Shown piece after piece: positions 1-6,328 of a stretch of DNA of 15,874 bases (the stretch's first letter is position 1; every line of letters begins with the position of its first letter). The notes beneath the pieces are model-generated. The model did no database searches. It was not told the origin of the DNA and was given only the letters and a program-made list of their open reading frames with translations. Origin of the DNA: an uncultured Chitinophagaceae bacterium (lineage in GTDB: Bacteria; Bacteroidota; Bacteroidia; Chitinophagales; Chitinophagaceae); NCBI GenBank assembly GCA_946885665.1, contig CAMPGT010000062.1, positions 1 to 15,874 on the forward strand, read 5' to 3'. A program made the translations under genes and the position numbers.

Positions 1-239
1 GTGAAGTGATATCCGTTTTCGATGTGGAAGGCGAATCGAATGTGCTTATCCGGCATGGGAAATACTTTACCACTTATGGTAACCTGGCATCTTCATCGGT
101 TTCAAAGGGCGACCAGGTCAAATCCGGGCAGGTGATCGGCAAAGCCGGTTCGAACAGTGATGGAAACGGAGAAATAGAATTCCTGCTGCTGCTGGAGAAC
201 AAGAACCTGGATCCTGCAAGCTGGATCAGGAGGAGGTAG
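1..239 (+). CDS. EnvC-like murein hydrolase activator / degenerate M23 (LytM) domain, 3' end
   Basis: Partial gene; the reading frame is open to the left edge (first full codon at 3) and stops with TAG at 237-239. The roughly 79 visible residues are the C-terminal half of an M23/LytM fold: IRHGKYFTTYGNL, then a KGDQVKSGQVIGKAG turn and a terminal NLDPASWIRRR, matching the end of Bacteroidota EnvC-type proteins (typically LNPESWL). In active M23 enzymes this half carries a YxHL histidine and an HxHFE pair. Here they read YGNL and EIEFLL, so none of these three histidines is present. By analogy with EnvC, which activates amidases rather than cutting peptidoglycan, I infer a non-catalytic regulator of cell-wall hydrolysis in the periplasm. 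The N-terminal coiled coil expected of EnvC lies outside the window, so family assignment rests on the tail only. A heptad repeat begins at the last base of the stop codon. Confidence 0.75.
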   Translation, partial: EVISVFDVEGESNVLIRHGKYFTTYGNLASSSVSKGDQVKSGQVIGKAGSNSDGNGEIEFLLLLENKNLDPASWIRRR

Positions 240-301
240 GCAAAGGGCAAAGGTGAAAGGTGGGACGGGAGGAGGATTTTCAGTTCTAACTTTTAAGTTT
301 T
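239..301 (+). repeat. Heptad array plus AT-rich tail, copy A
   Basis: Begins on the last base of the preceding stop codon with 7-bp units GGCAAAG, GGCAAAG, GTGAAAG, GTGGGAC, GGGAGGA. An AT-rich stretch follows, ending in TAACTTTTAAGTTTT. The same arrangement recurs at 8081-8135. It sits between two convergent genes and just before a double-hairpin repeat. Origin and function are unknown. Confidence 0.75.
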
Positions 302-313
302 GCCCGAAGGGCG

Positions 314-360
314 ACTGTATCCCCCGCTGGCGGGGGTGGCGCGAAGCGCCGGGGGTGGAC
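314..360 (+). repeat. Double-hairpin dispersed repeat, copy 1
   Basis: Identical over 47 bp to 13587-13633, and over its 40-bp core (321-360) to the reverse-strand copies at 4965-5004 and 14428-14467. Hairpin 1 is CCCCCG, loop CTGG, CGGGGG (321-336). Hairpin 2 is GGCGC, loop GAA, GCGCC (338-350). A single-stranded-looking GGGGGTGGAC (351-360) follows. It lies between convergent genes. There is no T-run, so it is not a classical intrinsic terminator. Confidence 0.9.
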
Positions 361-392
361 CGAAGAAAATTAGCGATCCGAACTTTCCACAC

Positions 393-1514
393 TCAGCCTA
401 AAAACCTATCATACAGCATCTCATACTTCGGAACGATATTCTGTATATCATGGTCTTTCGCCTGCCGGAGCGCGTTGCTCCTGAATTTCTCATGAAGTTT
501 TTCATCAGACAGCAACTTGATCGCATCCCGGCTCATACTTTCGATATCCCCCACGTTGCTGAGGTACCCCGTTTTTCCATGAATGTTGATTTCGGGAAGC
601 CCGCCTGCGTTGGTGGAGATCACCGGCACACCTGCGGCCATGGCCTCGAGCGCAGCAAGACCGAAGCTTTCATATTCACTGGTAAGAACAAAAAGATCGC
701 CGATGGCAAGAATTTCTTCCATCTGTTCCTGCTTTCCTACAAAACGCACATCGTCGCAGATGGCGAGGTCGCGGCAAAGGCTTTCGGCCGCTGAACGCTC
801 GGGCCCGTCGCCCACGAACAGAAGTTTTGACGGCACCTGCGGATGGATCTTTGCAAAGATCCTCACCACATCTTCCACCCTTTTTATGCGGCGGAAATTG
901 GAAGCGTGAATAATAATCTTTTCATGATTCGGCGCGATCACTCTTCTGAAGGCATCGATGGGTTTTTTATTAAAGCGGGTAACGTCAACGAAGTTTTGGA
1001 TCACTTCAATTTCTTTAGTCACCTTGAATATCTTGTTCGTTTCCTGGCGAAGATTTTCCGACACGGCGGTAATGGCGTCGCTCTGGTTGATGGAAAATGC
1101 AACCACGGGAGAAAATGTTTTGTCGCGCCCCACAAGGGTGATGTCGGTACCGTGAAGTGTAGTGATCACCGGAATGTTTTTGCCCTGGTTTTCGAGGATC
1201 TTTTTGGTCATGTAGGCTGCGGAAGCGTGGGGTATGGCATAGTGAACATGAAGCAGATCGATCTGGTTATTGACGATCACGTCAACCATGGTGCTGGCCA
1301 GCGCCGTTTCATATGGCGGGTAATCGAATAAAGGATAAGTGGGTACCCGCACCTCGTGGTAGAATATATTTGCGTTGAATTCGCTTAGTCGTACAGGTTG
1401 CTGATAAGTAATGAAATGTACCAGGTGCCCTTTGTCAGCCAATGCCTTTCCTAATTCCGTTGCTAAAACGCCGCTTCCCCCAAATGTGGGGTAGCAAACA
1501 ATTCCTATTCGCAT
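393..1514 (-). CDS. bshA: N-acetyl-alpha-D-glucosaminyl L-malate synthase BshA
   Basis: First enzyme of bacillithiol synthesis: transfers GlcNAc from UDP-GlcNAc to L-malate in the cytoplasm. The 373 residues match the family's usual length. The N-terminus MRIGIVCYPTFGGSGVLATE is the BshA form of the GT4 glycosyltransferase start. HVHYAIPHASAAYM and TTLHGTDITLVG follow, then the C-terminal GT-B donor site with FVGDGPER and the E-x7-E motif in EYESFGLAALEAMAAGVPV, then STNAGGLPEI. The start is the ATG at 1514, which places this conserved motif at the very N-terminus. The gene stands alone, divergent from the gene at 1589 and convergent with the EnvC-like gene. bshB and bshC are not in the window, so a complete bacillithiol pathway is inferred, not shown. 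A generic GT4 enzyme is the alternative, but the N-terminal signature makes BshA likely. Confidence 0.93.
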   Translation of the reverse strand: MRIGIVCYPTFGGSGVLATELGKALADKGHLVHFITYQQPVRLSEFNANIFYHEVRVPTYPLFDYPPYETALASTMVDVIVNNQIDLLHVHYAIPHASAAYMTKKILENQGKNIPVITTLHGTDITLVGRDKTFSPVVAFSINQSDAITAVSENLRQETNKIFKVTKEIEVIQNFVDVTRFNKKPIDAFRRVIAPNHEKIIIHASNFRRIKRVEDVVRIFAKIHPQVPSKLLFVGDGPERSAAESLCRDLAICDDVRFVGKQEQMEEILAIGDLFVLTSEYESFGLAALEAMAAGVPVISTNAGGLPEINIHGKTGYLSNVGDIESMSRDAIKLLSDEKLHEKFRSNALRQAKDHDIQNIVPKYEMLYDRFLG

Positions 1515-1556
1515 ATCATCTAAACATTAGGCGGCGAAGGTAAAATACAATTTTCA

Positions 1557-1564
1557 TAACTTTA
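1557..1564 (+). promoter_or_regulatory. Possible -7 element for the gene at 1589
   Basis: TAACTTTA is one base off the Bacteroidota -7 consensus TAnnTTTG and lies 25 bp before the ATG at 1589. I could not find a matching TTTG element at the right distance, so this is weak. The rest of the 74-bp divergent spacer shows no other recognisable site. Confidence 0.25.
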
Positions 1565-1588
1565 GCTTATTAACAATACCGCAACTTC

Positions 1589-1966
1589 ATGAACCGGTTT
1601 CTCGGTATCATCATCCTTTCAGTCATACTTATACTAACAGGGTTGTTTTATTATAGGTATTACTATGTTTTTGGAGAAGGCGTCAAATCGGGCGAGCTCA
1701 ATTTTGTGGTGAAGAAAGGATACATCTTCAAAACCTACGAAGGGAAACTTATCCAGTCTGGTTTCAGGTCGAAAGTGGCAGGCACCATTCAGTCGAACGA
1801 GTTTGATTTTTCAGTGATCAATGAAAGGATCGCGCAGCAGTTGATGGTGAGCGGAGGTAAGGAGGTCGAATTGCATTACAAAGAATATCTGCATTCGCTG
1901 CCCTGGAGGGGGTATAATAAATATATTGTGGACAGCGTCATTGCTATACGGCCGTCAACAAACTAA
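1589..1966 (+). CDS. Conserved hypothetical single-TM protein
   Basis: 125 residues. Residues about 4-28 form one hydrophobic segment (FLGIIILSVILILTGLFYYRYYY) acting as a signal anchor. The remaining ~95 residues are soluble and probably face the periplasm. The stretch GELNFVVKKGYIFKTYEGKLIQSGF resembles a family of short Bacteroidota proteins, some of which I recall being labelled 6-phosphogluconate dehydrogenase; nothing here supports that enzyme, as there is no Rossmann motif and the length is far too short. The last 23 bp overlap the tail of the minus-strand methyltransferase gene, so both stop codons lie inside the partner gene. It is divergent from bshA. Function unknown; I am confident it is a real gene because of its coding-like composition and recognisable core. 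Confidence 0.8.
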   Translation: MNRFLGIIILSVILILTGLFYYRYYYVFGEGVKSGELNFVVKKGYIFKTYEGKLIQSGFRSKVAGTIQSNEFDFSVINERIAQQLMVSGGKEVELHYKEYLHSLPWRGYNKYIVDSVIAIRPSTN

Positions 1967-2660
1967 ATATTGCCGGGCGTTTATGCAGATCCGGCACCTG
2001 TTTCTTCCATTCACCCACGCGCATCGTCCTGATCCATTCATTTTCCGAAGTGAGATCAACAGCCACGCTCACTAAGGTACCGGGCTGGCAGCTTTTCAAA
2101 ATGGCTTCCATCATCTGGTTGTTTCTGTAAGGCGTTTCGATGAAAAGCTGTGTGCAGTTTTTTTTGTGTGATTCGGATTCAAGCTGTTTCAGCGCCTTGC
2201 TTCGAAGTGCATTCTCGATTGGCAGGTAACCATGAAATTGAAAATGCTGCCCGTTGAGCCCGCTGGCCATCAACGCAAGCAGTATAGCGCTTGGACCGAC
2301 GAGCGGCTTCACTGTTGCCCCGTGCAAATGGGCCGCTGCCACCAGCACCTGTCCCGGATCTGCGATGGCCGGGCATCCTGCTTCACTGATGATGCCAATG
2401 CAGTTGTTGTTCCTGATAAAGTTGACGAACTCATTTGTTACCGGTTCTTCGGCCTTGTGTATGGTTACCCAGATGTAGTCATCTATCACCATCTCCTTCC
2501 ATAATCGCTTCAGGAACCTTCGCGCTGTTCTCTCATTCTCCACAAAAAAGACCTGGCACTGCTTTACGGCATCGATGATATAATGCGGCAGCGTATTTTC
2601 GGTGTTTTCATGCAGCACCGTGGGTATGAGAAATACGGTGCTTTGTTGTGCAGTGTTCAT
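1944..2660 (-). CDS. Short RsmI-like SAM-dependent methyltransferase (tetrapyrrole methylase fold)
   Basis: 238 residues. The family signature is visible as IGIISEAGCPAIADPGQ (about 88-104), followed by HGATVKPLVGPSAILLALMASG and FQFHGYLP, then a C-terminal FIETPYRNNQMMEAI. These are the SAM-binding elements of RsmI, which 2'-O-methylates C1402 of 16S rRNA. It differs from canonical RsmI in its N-terminus (FLIPTVLHENTENTLP instead of the usual VATPIGNLxD) and its length (RsmI is about 280 residues). It is therefore more likely the Bacteroidota RsmI-like paralogue of unknown substrate than RsmI itself. Its ATG overlaps the stop of the EI24 gene by 4 bp (ATGA), indicating translational coupling. 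Its 3' end overlaps the convergent gene by 23 bp. Confidence 0.88.
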   Translation of the reverse strand: MNTAQQSTVFLIPTVLHENTENTLPHYIIDAVKQCQVFFVENERTARRFLKRLWKEMVIDDYIWVTIHKAEEPVTNEFVNFIRNNNCIGIISEAGCPAIADPGQVLVAAAHLHGATVKPLVGPSAILLALMASGLNGQHFQFHGYLPIENALRSKALKQLESESHKKNCTQLFIETPYRNNQMMEAILKSCQPGTLVSVAVDLTSENEWIRTMRVGEWKKQVPDLHKRPAIFSLLTAV

Positions 2661-3418
2661 GGTTCAGACTTCTGGTGATACAAACTGATGGTGCCGGCAA
2701 CAACTGCATAGGCTGGCGCAAGGATCCATCCCGCAATCGGTACCAGGTGCATCAGGAAAAAAACCATACCATTTCCTATGGCGAGGCCCTTGTGCCTGCC
2801 AATGAATTCGATGCTGTCGGATGCCGACATCTTGTGCCGTTCGCAACTGTAGTCGAGCATTGAAAAACCGTAGTAGTAACATTCCACGAAAAGCATGATA
2901 ACAGGAGTGATCCACCCGGCTATCGGTACGAACGAAAGGATGAGTATGGATATAGTAAATACTGCCTGCCATAAGCTGTTGCGCAACGCTATTCGAATTC
3001 CCCTGTACACATCGTTTAAAAATTGAACGAAACTGAACGGAAAGTCCCTTCCGTCGATGATAGATTCCGTTTTTTCACTCAGGTAGGCAAACACCGGTGA
3101 TCCGATGATAAGGAACAGGTATTTGAAAAGAGAGAAATAGAATAATATCAGGATGAGCCTCACCATCATTTCACCCATCACAAAAAAGAAGCTGAGCACA
3201 TCGCTTTCCTGCCTGTGCACCCATTTGTCGATGCCCACTCTGCCCGTGAGCCAGGAAACAGCCGCATCGGAAGAGTGCCAGAACAATAACATTCCGGCAA
3301 GGAACATGATCATGTAAATAAAGCCCGGGATGATTATCCATTTCCATAAACGGTGCTTCCTGATGAAAAGATGCGCTCGGAAATAGGATTCGATTGCAGT
3401 TACGATTTCTTTAAGCAA
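2657..3418 (-). CDS. EI24/CysZ-like integral membrane protein
   Basis: 253 residues with at least four hydrophobic segments: about residues 27-48 (WIIIPGFIYMIMFLAGMLLFW), 85-110, 152-182 (SILILSFVPIAGWITPVIMLFVE) and 220-245 (MVFFLMHLVPIAGWILAPAYAVVAG). The twice-repeated VPIAGWI.P motif and the SPVFAYLSEKTE segment fit the EI24 (CysZ) family, which in Proteobacteria includes the sulfate channel CysZ. Sulfate transport is not demonstrated here, and no cys genes are nearby. The start is a TTG at 3418: a stop lies two codons upstream (TGA AGC TTG) and the next ATG falls inside the first membrane helix. The resulting N-terminus MLKEIVTAIESYFRAHLFI fits the family. It forms a coupled pair with the downstream methyltransferase gene. 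Confidence 0.82.
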   Translation of the reverse strand: MLKEIVTAIESYFRAHLFIRKHRLWKWIIIPGFIYMIMFLAGMLLFWHSSDAAVSWLTGRVGIDKWVHRQESDVLSFFFVMGEMMVRLILILFYFSLFKYLFLIIGSPVFAYLSEKTESIIDGRDFPFSFVQFLNDVYRGIRIALRNSLWQAVFTISILILSFVPIAGWITPVIMLFVECYYYGFSMLDYSCERHKMSASDSIEFIGRHKGLAIGNGMVFFLMHLVPIAGWILAPAYAVVAGTISLYHQKSEP

Positions 3419-3505
3419 GCTTCACACTTTAATTACTCGTTAATTGCTTCTTTGGTTTATTTATTATCTTACTCTTTCAAACTTAACAAATATTCTACTG
3501 TTTTG

Positions 3506-4954
3506 ATGTTGGGTACGATAAAATCTATGCGCGACCAGATCAGTTTGCTTGCGGGAATTATTATCAGCGCGCTGATGTTTGCCATCAATCCTTTTCATGT
3601 TGACCAGCACGCCAATATTGTGCTCGCGATTGCCGCACTGATGGTAACGTGGTGGGTGACGGAAGCACTGCCGATGCCCGTTGTTGCGATGCTGCCGCTC
3701 ATATTGTTTCCTCTGTTTGGCATTTCGTCGCTGAAGGAAACGTCTGCAAGTTATGGCGATTCGATCATCTTTCTTTTTCTTGGTGGTTTCATGATTGGGC
3801 TGGCCATCGAGAAGTGGAACCTGCACACCCGCATAGCCCTCTTCATCATCCGCGCCACGGGTACGAGTGGCGACAGGATTGTGCTCGGATTCATCCTGGC
3901 AACGGGTTTCATCAGCATGTGGCTGAGCAATACGGCCACTACAATGATGATGTATCCCATTGCGCTGTCCATGATACACGTGGTGAACGAGAACAGGGAG
4001 GGGCACGGCAACCTGAAAAATTTTGCAGTGGCGGTGATGCTGGCCATTGCCTATGCCTCAAATTTTGGTGGTATTGCAACAATCATCGGAACGCCACCCA
4101 ACGTTGCTTTTGTTGCTTTTGTTGAGAAGAAGTATAATTATACGGTAGCCTTTGCCGATTGGATGATGATTTGTATGCCCCTGGCACTGATGCTCATGTT
4201 CTGTCTTTATTGGGTGATGACGAAATGGCTATATCCCAATCATCTTCGTGCCGACGTATCAACAAAGCTCGTGATCCGGAAAAAAATTGAAGCACTCGGC
4301 CCGATGAATAAAGCAGAAAAACGCGTGCTGCTGATTTTTATTTGCACGGCATTGCTGTGGATCACCAGGGATCTTATTAATGAAAGCGGGTGGTTGAAAC
4401 TGAATGACACGATGATTGCCATGATCGGCGCCATCGCGCTTTTCATCTGCCCGTCGGGAATGGTGAGTGAAAAGGGTAAAAGGATACTCGAATGGCAGGA
4501 TACCACAAAGATGGCGTGGGGCATCCTGCTCTTGTTTGGAGGAGGTATAGCGCTTGCCGGCGCGCTGGGAAGGGCAGGGCTGATCGAACGTTTGGGAGAA
4601 TGGATAGCAGGCTTTGCGGGTAGCGGCGGGTTTGTGCTGATCCTGATGATTACCGCCGTATCCATGTTTGTCAGCGAAATGATGAGCAACATTGCCCAGG
4701 TGATCGTTTTCTCGCCGGTTGTAGGAGGCATCGCTGACGCTATGCACATTCATCCGCTGGTGCTGGGCATTCCCATGACGCTTGCCGCGAGCTGCGCCAG
4801 CATGATGCCAATGGGCACGCCGCCTAATGCGATTGTGTTCGCCAGTGGTCACATAAAGCTGAACGACATGGTGAAAACAGGATTCGTGATGAACCTGGTG
4901 AGCGTGTTTTTGGTTACGGTGGTTTGTTATTACGTGGTACCGTTGGTTTTTTGA
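3506..4954 (+). CDS. DASS/SLC13 family sodium-coupled anion (dicarboxylate-type) transporter
   Basis: 482 residues from the ATG at 3506; an ATG at 3527 (475 residues) is the alternative. An in-frame extension to 3353 would overlap the divergent EI24 gene and encodes a non-family N-terminus, so I reject it. The protein is almost wholly hydrophobic, with about 11 membrane segments. Family motifs appear in the two inverted halves: SNTATTMMM (141-149) and IIGTPPN (193-199) in the first, MSNIAQVIVF (393-402) and MGTPPN (436-441) in the second. These SNT and TPPN hairpins form the sodium and substrate sites in VcINDY. The second SNT reads SNI. Likely substrates are C4-dicarboxylates, citrate or sulfate; the sequence does not decide. 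It transports across the inner membrane. The gene is monocistronic, divergent from the EI24 gene and convergent with anmK. Confidence 0.9.
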   Translation: MLGTIKSMRDQISLLAGIIISALMFAINPFHVDQHANIVLAIAALMVTWWVTEALPMPVVAMLPLILFPLFGISSLKETSASYGDSIIFLFLGGFMIGLAIEKWNLHTRIALFIIRATGTSGDRIVLGFILATGFISMWLSNTATTMMMYPIALSMIHVVNENREGHGNLKNFAVAVMLAIAYASNFGGIATIIGTPPNVAFVAFVEKKYNYTVAFADWMMICMPLALMLMFCLYWVMTKWLYPNHLRADVSTKLVIRKKIEALGPMNKAEKRVLLIFICTALLWITRDLINESGWLKLNDTMIAMIGAIALFICPSGMVSEKGKRILEWQDTTKMAWGILLLFGGGIALAGALGRAGLIERLGEWIAGFAGSGGFVLILMITAVSMFVSEMMSNIAQVIVFSPVVGGIADAMHIHPLVLGIPMTLAASCASMMPMGTPPNAIVFASGHIKLNDMVKTGFVMNLVSVFLVTVVCYYVVPLVF

Positions 4955-4964
4955 TGTGTCCGCT

Positions 4965-5007
4965 GTCCACCCCCGGCGCTTCGCGCCACCCCCGCCAGCG
5001 GGGGATA
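4965..5007 (-). repeat. Double-hairpin dispersed repeat, copy 2 (reverse)
   Basis: Exact reverse-strand copy of the 40-bp core at 321-360, plus the flanking TAT. It starts 11 bp after the DASS stop codon, between convergent genes. It is the only full copy here without a heptad array beside it. Instead it borders a cluster of degraded relatives (5039-5161). Confidence 0.9.
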
Positions 5008-5038
5008 TAAGTCTTCGAGCGAACTCCGAATTAGCTAT

Positions 5039-5069
5039 CCCCTCCGGAGCGGGTGGTCCCGACGAAGGA
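5039..5069 (+). repeat. Degenerate hairpin-repeat relative (unit A)
   Basis: Shares the 19-bp string GGGTGGTCCCGACGAAGGA (5051-5069) exactly with unit B at 5112-5130. The first stem around loop CCGG is imperfect, and the closing arm of hairpin 2 is missing after 5069. It looks like a decayed copy of unit B. Confidence 0.65.
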
Positions 5070-5098
5070 CATATGCCCGCGGGGAAACGCCTGACTTT

Positions 5099-5145
5099 CC
5101 CCCTCTGGAGGGGGTGGTCCCGACGAAGGAGGGACCGGGGAGGAC
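5099..5145 (+). repeat. Diverged double-hairpin repeat (unit B)
   Basis: Same architecture as the 40-bp repeat but different bases. Hairpin 1 is CCCCCT, loop CTGG, AGGGGG (5099-5114). Hairpin 2 is GGTCCC, a 9-nt loop, GGGACC (5116-5136). GGGGAGGAC follows. The sixth pair of stem 1 is T-A rather than G-C, and stem 2 is changed on both arms, so pairing is kept by compensatory changes. A fragment of the main repeat (CCGCCAGCGGGGG, 5149-5161) follows directly. Confidence 0.75.
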
Positions 5146-5148
5146 CTA

Positions 5149-5161
5149 CCGCCAGCGGGGG
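5149..5161 (-). repeat. Truncated fragment of the double-hairpin repeat
   Basis: CCGCCAGCGGGGG matches the hairpin-1 end of the reverse-oriented main repeat (compare 4992-5004). The remainder of the unit is absent. It sits 10 bp before the anmK stop and may be a decayed or chance remnant. Confidence 0.45.
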
Positions 5162-5170
5162 AAACCGTAG

Positions 5171-6274
5171 CTACGCCTCCTGCCCGATCCAGACGGCGCC
5201 GCCAATGCTGTCGCGCGAAGCGCCGGTGACCGATGCCAGCGTATTATTTTCCTCCCTCCACCGCAGCACACCTATCAGCCCCATAATGATAGCTTCTTTA
5301 TAGTCGGCCAGGTCGGAAGAAGGGATCTCGAGAGTTATGCCTTTCGACGCGAGCATCTCACTGAGTCTTTTCACCATGAATGAATTGCGGGCGCCGCCTC
5401 CTGTTACAAGCATTTTCTGTTCGTTCTCGTTCACCGAAAAATCCTTTTGCAGCATTTCAGCGGCTTCGGTTATTTTCTGGCAAACGTGTTCAACATAGGT
5501 ACGCAGGTCATCTTCGTTGGTGCCGTTTATCTTATCGATCAGCGGAAAAATAACGTGGGTGCCAAAATCATTGGATAATGATTTCGGGTAGGGGAGACCG
5601 TAATATTCGAGGCCATTCAAAATATCCAGCAGGCCTTTATTCACCTTTCCTTTTTCTGCGAGCCGTCCCTCATCATCGAATTGCCTGCCCGCCCGCCTGG
5701 CGAGCATGTTCAATACCCTGTTGGAGGGGCACACATCAAAACCGATGTGCCTTCCGGGCAGGTTTAGTGAAATGTTGGCGATGCCGCCGAGGTTGAGGAA
5801 GAACAGGTACTCGCCCAGCAGCAATTTCTCGCCTATGGGCACTATCGGCGCTCCCTGACCGGCCAGCGCCACATCCATGGCCCGGAGATCGCTTACCACA
5901 TTAATGCCTGTTGTTGCGGCAATAGCGGCGCCGCAGCCGAGTTGCGCGGTCATTTTTTCATCGGGAACGTGAAAGGTCGTGTGTCCGTGGCTGGCGATAA
6001 GCTGCACCTTGTACTGCAAATTATTTTTCTCGATAAAGATGTTAATCAGTTCGCCGCAGTAATGGCCATATTCGGTATGCAGCAGTTGGTAGTCGAGCGC
6101 GCTCAGGTTTCTTGCCTTCGTCAGCTTTTCCATCCATTCTTCCGAATAGGCATAACAATCGGCGTGTTTCAACTCAAAGTTCCATTTGCCTGAGCTTTCC
6201 TGCAATTCAACAAAGGCAATGTCGAGACCATCGAGTGAACTCCCGCTCATGGTGCCGATAACGCGATATACCAT
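5171..6274 (-). CDS. anmK: Anhydro-N-acetylmuramic acid kinase AnmK
   Basis: Cleaves and phosphorylates 1,6-anhydro-N-acetylmuramic acid to MurNAc-6-phosphate in peptidoglycan recycling (cytoplasm). 367 residues, usual for the family. The N-terminal phosphate loop is IGTMSGSSLDGLDIAF. SDLRAMDVALAGQGAPIVP carries the region of the catalytic aspartate. LNLGGIANIS and FDVCPSNRVLNMLA follow, and near the C-terminus LVTGGGARNSFMVKRL and YKEAIIMGLIGVLRW, typical of the ASKHA fold. I chose the ATG at 6274 (MVYRVIGTMSG) because the conserved loop normally starts within about ten residues; the in-frame ATG at 6307 would add 11 unconserved residues and run into the upp promoter. It is divergent from upp across 54 bp. 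No murQ or nagZ is present in the window. Confidence 0.95.
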   Translation of the reverse strand: MVYRVIGTMSGSSLDGLDIAFVELQESSGKWNFELKHADCYAYSEEWMEKLTKARNLSALDYQLLHTEYGHYCGELINIFIEKNNLQYKVQLIASHGHTTFHVPDEKMTAQLGCGAAIAATTGINVVSDLRAMDVALAGQGAPIVPIGEKLLLGEYLFFLNLGGIANISLNLPGRHIGFDVCPSNRVLNMLARRAGRQFDDEGRLAEKGKVNKGLLDILNGLEYYGLPYPKSLSNDFGTHVIFPLIDKINGTNEDDLRTYVEHVCQKITEAAEMLQKDFSVNENEQKMLVTGGGARNSFMVKRLSEMLASKGITLEIPSSDLADYKEAIIMGLIGVLRWREENNTLASVTGASRDSIGGAVWIGQEA

Positions 6275-6291
6275 GTGTAAAAATTTAGAAT

Positions 6292-6299
6292 TAGATTTG
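6292..6299 (+). promoter_or_regulatory. Bacteroidota-type -7 element for upp
   Basis: TAGATTTG is an exact match to TAnnTTTG, 29 bp before the upp ATG, giving a predicted 5' leader of roughly 20-25 nt. No clean TTTG -33 element is visible at the expected distance. On the opposite strand TTAATTTG (6305-6312), one base off consensus, could serve anmK. Confidence 0.5.
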
Positions 6300-6328
6300 T
6301 CGGGCAAATTAAGCAGAGCAGGCGTACA

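Noticed and set aside
321..360. Hairpin repeats as a CRISPR array
   Set aside because: Copies are kilobases apart, in both orientations, without regular spacers or cas genes.
583..1331. Plus-strand ORFs opposite bshA (583-909, 843-1331)
   Set aside because: They are shadows of bshA, which has full glycosyltransferase motifs on the other strand.
3353..3505. N-terminal extension of the DASS transporter to 3353
   Set aside because: It would overlap the divergent EI24 gene by 66 bp and encodes sequence unlike the family. The ATG at 3506 is preferred.
3464..4852. Long minus-strand ORFs opposite the DASS transporter (3464-4006, 4240-4749, 4259-4852)
   Set aside because: Their composition (runs of His, Arg, Pro, Ser) is typical of the antisense of a hydrophobic gene, and the plus-strand frame has clear transporter motifs.
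4965..5004. Hairpin repeat as a classical intrinsic terminator
   Set aside because: The stems are strong but are followed by GGGGGTGGAC or ATA, not a T-run, in either direction. A termination role is possible but is not supported by the usual signature.
4956..5303. Plus-strand ORF beginning with [13 protein letters not shown]
   Set aside because: It is a translation of the hairpin repeat and its relatives and then runs antisense through the anmK 3' end. Similar peptides ([27 protein letters not shown]) appear at the other repeat copies, so they mark the repeat, not a protein family.
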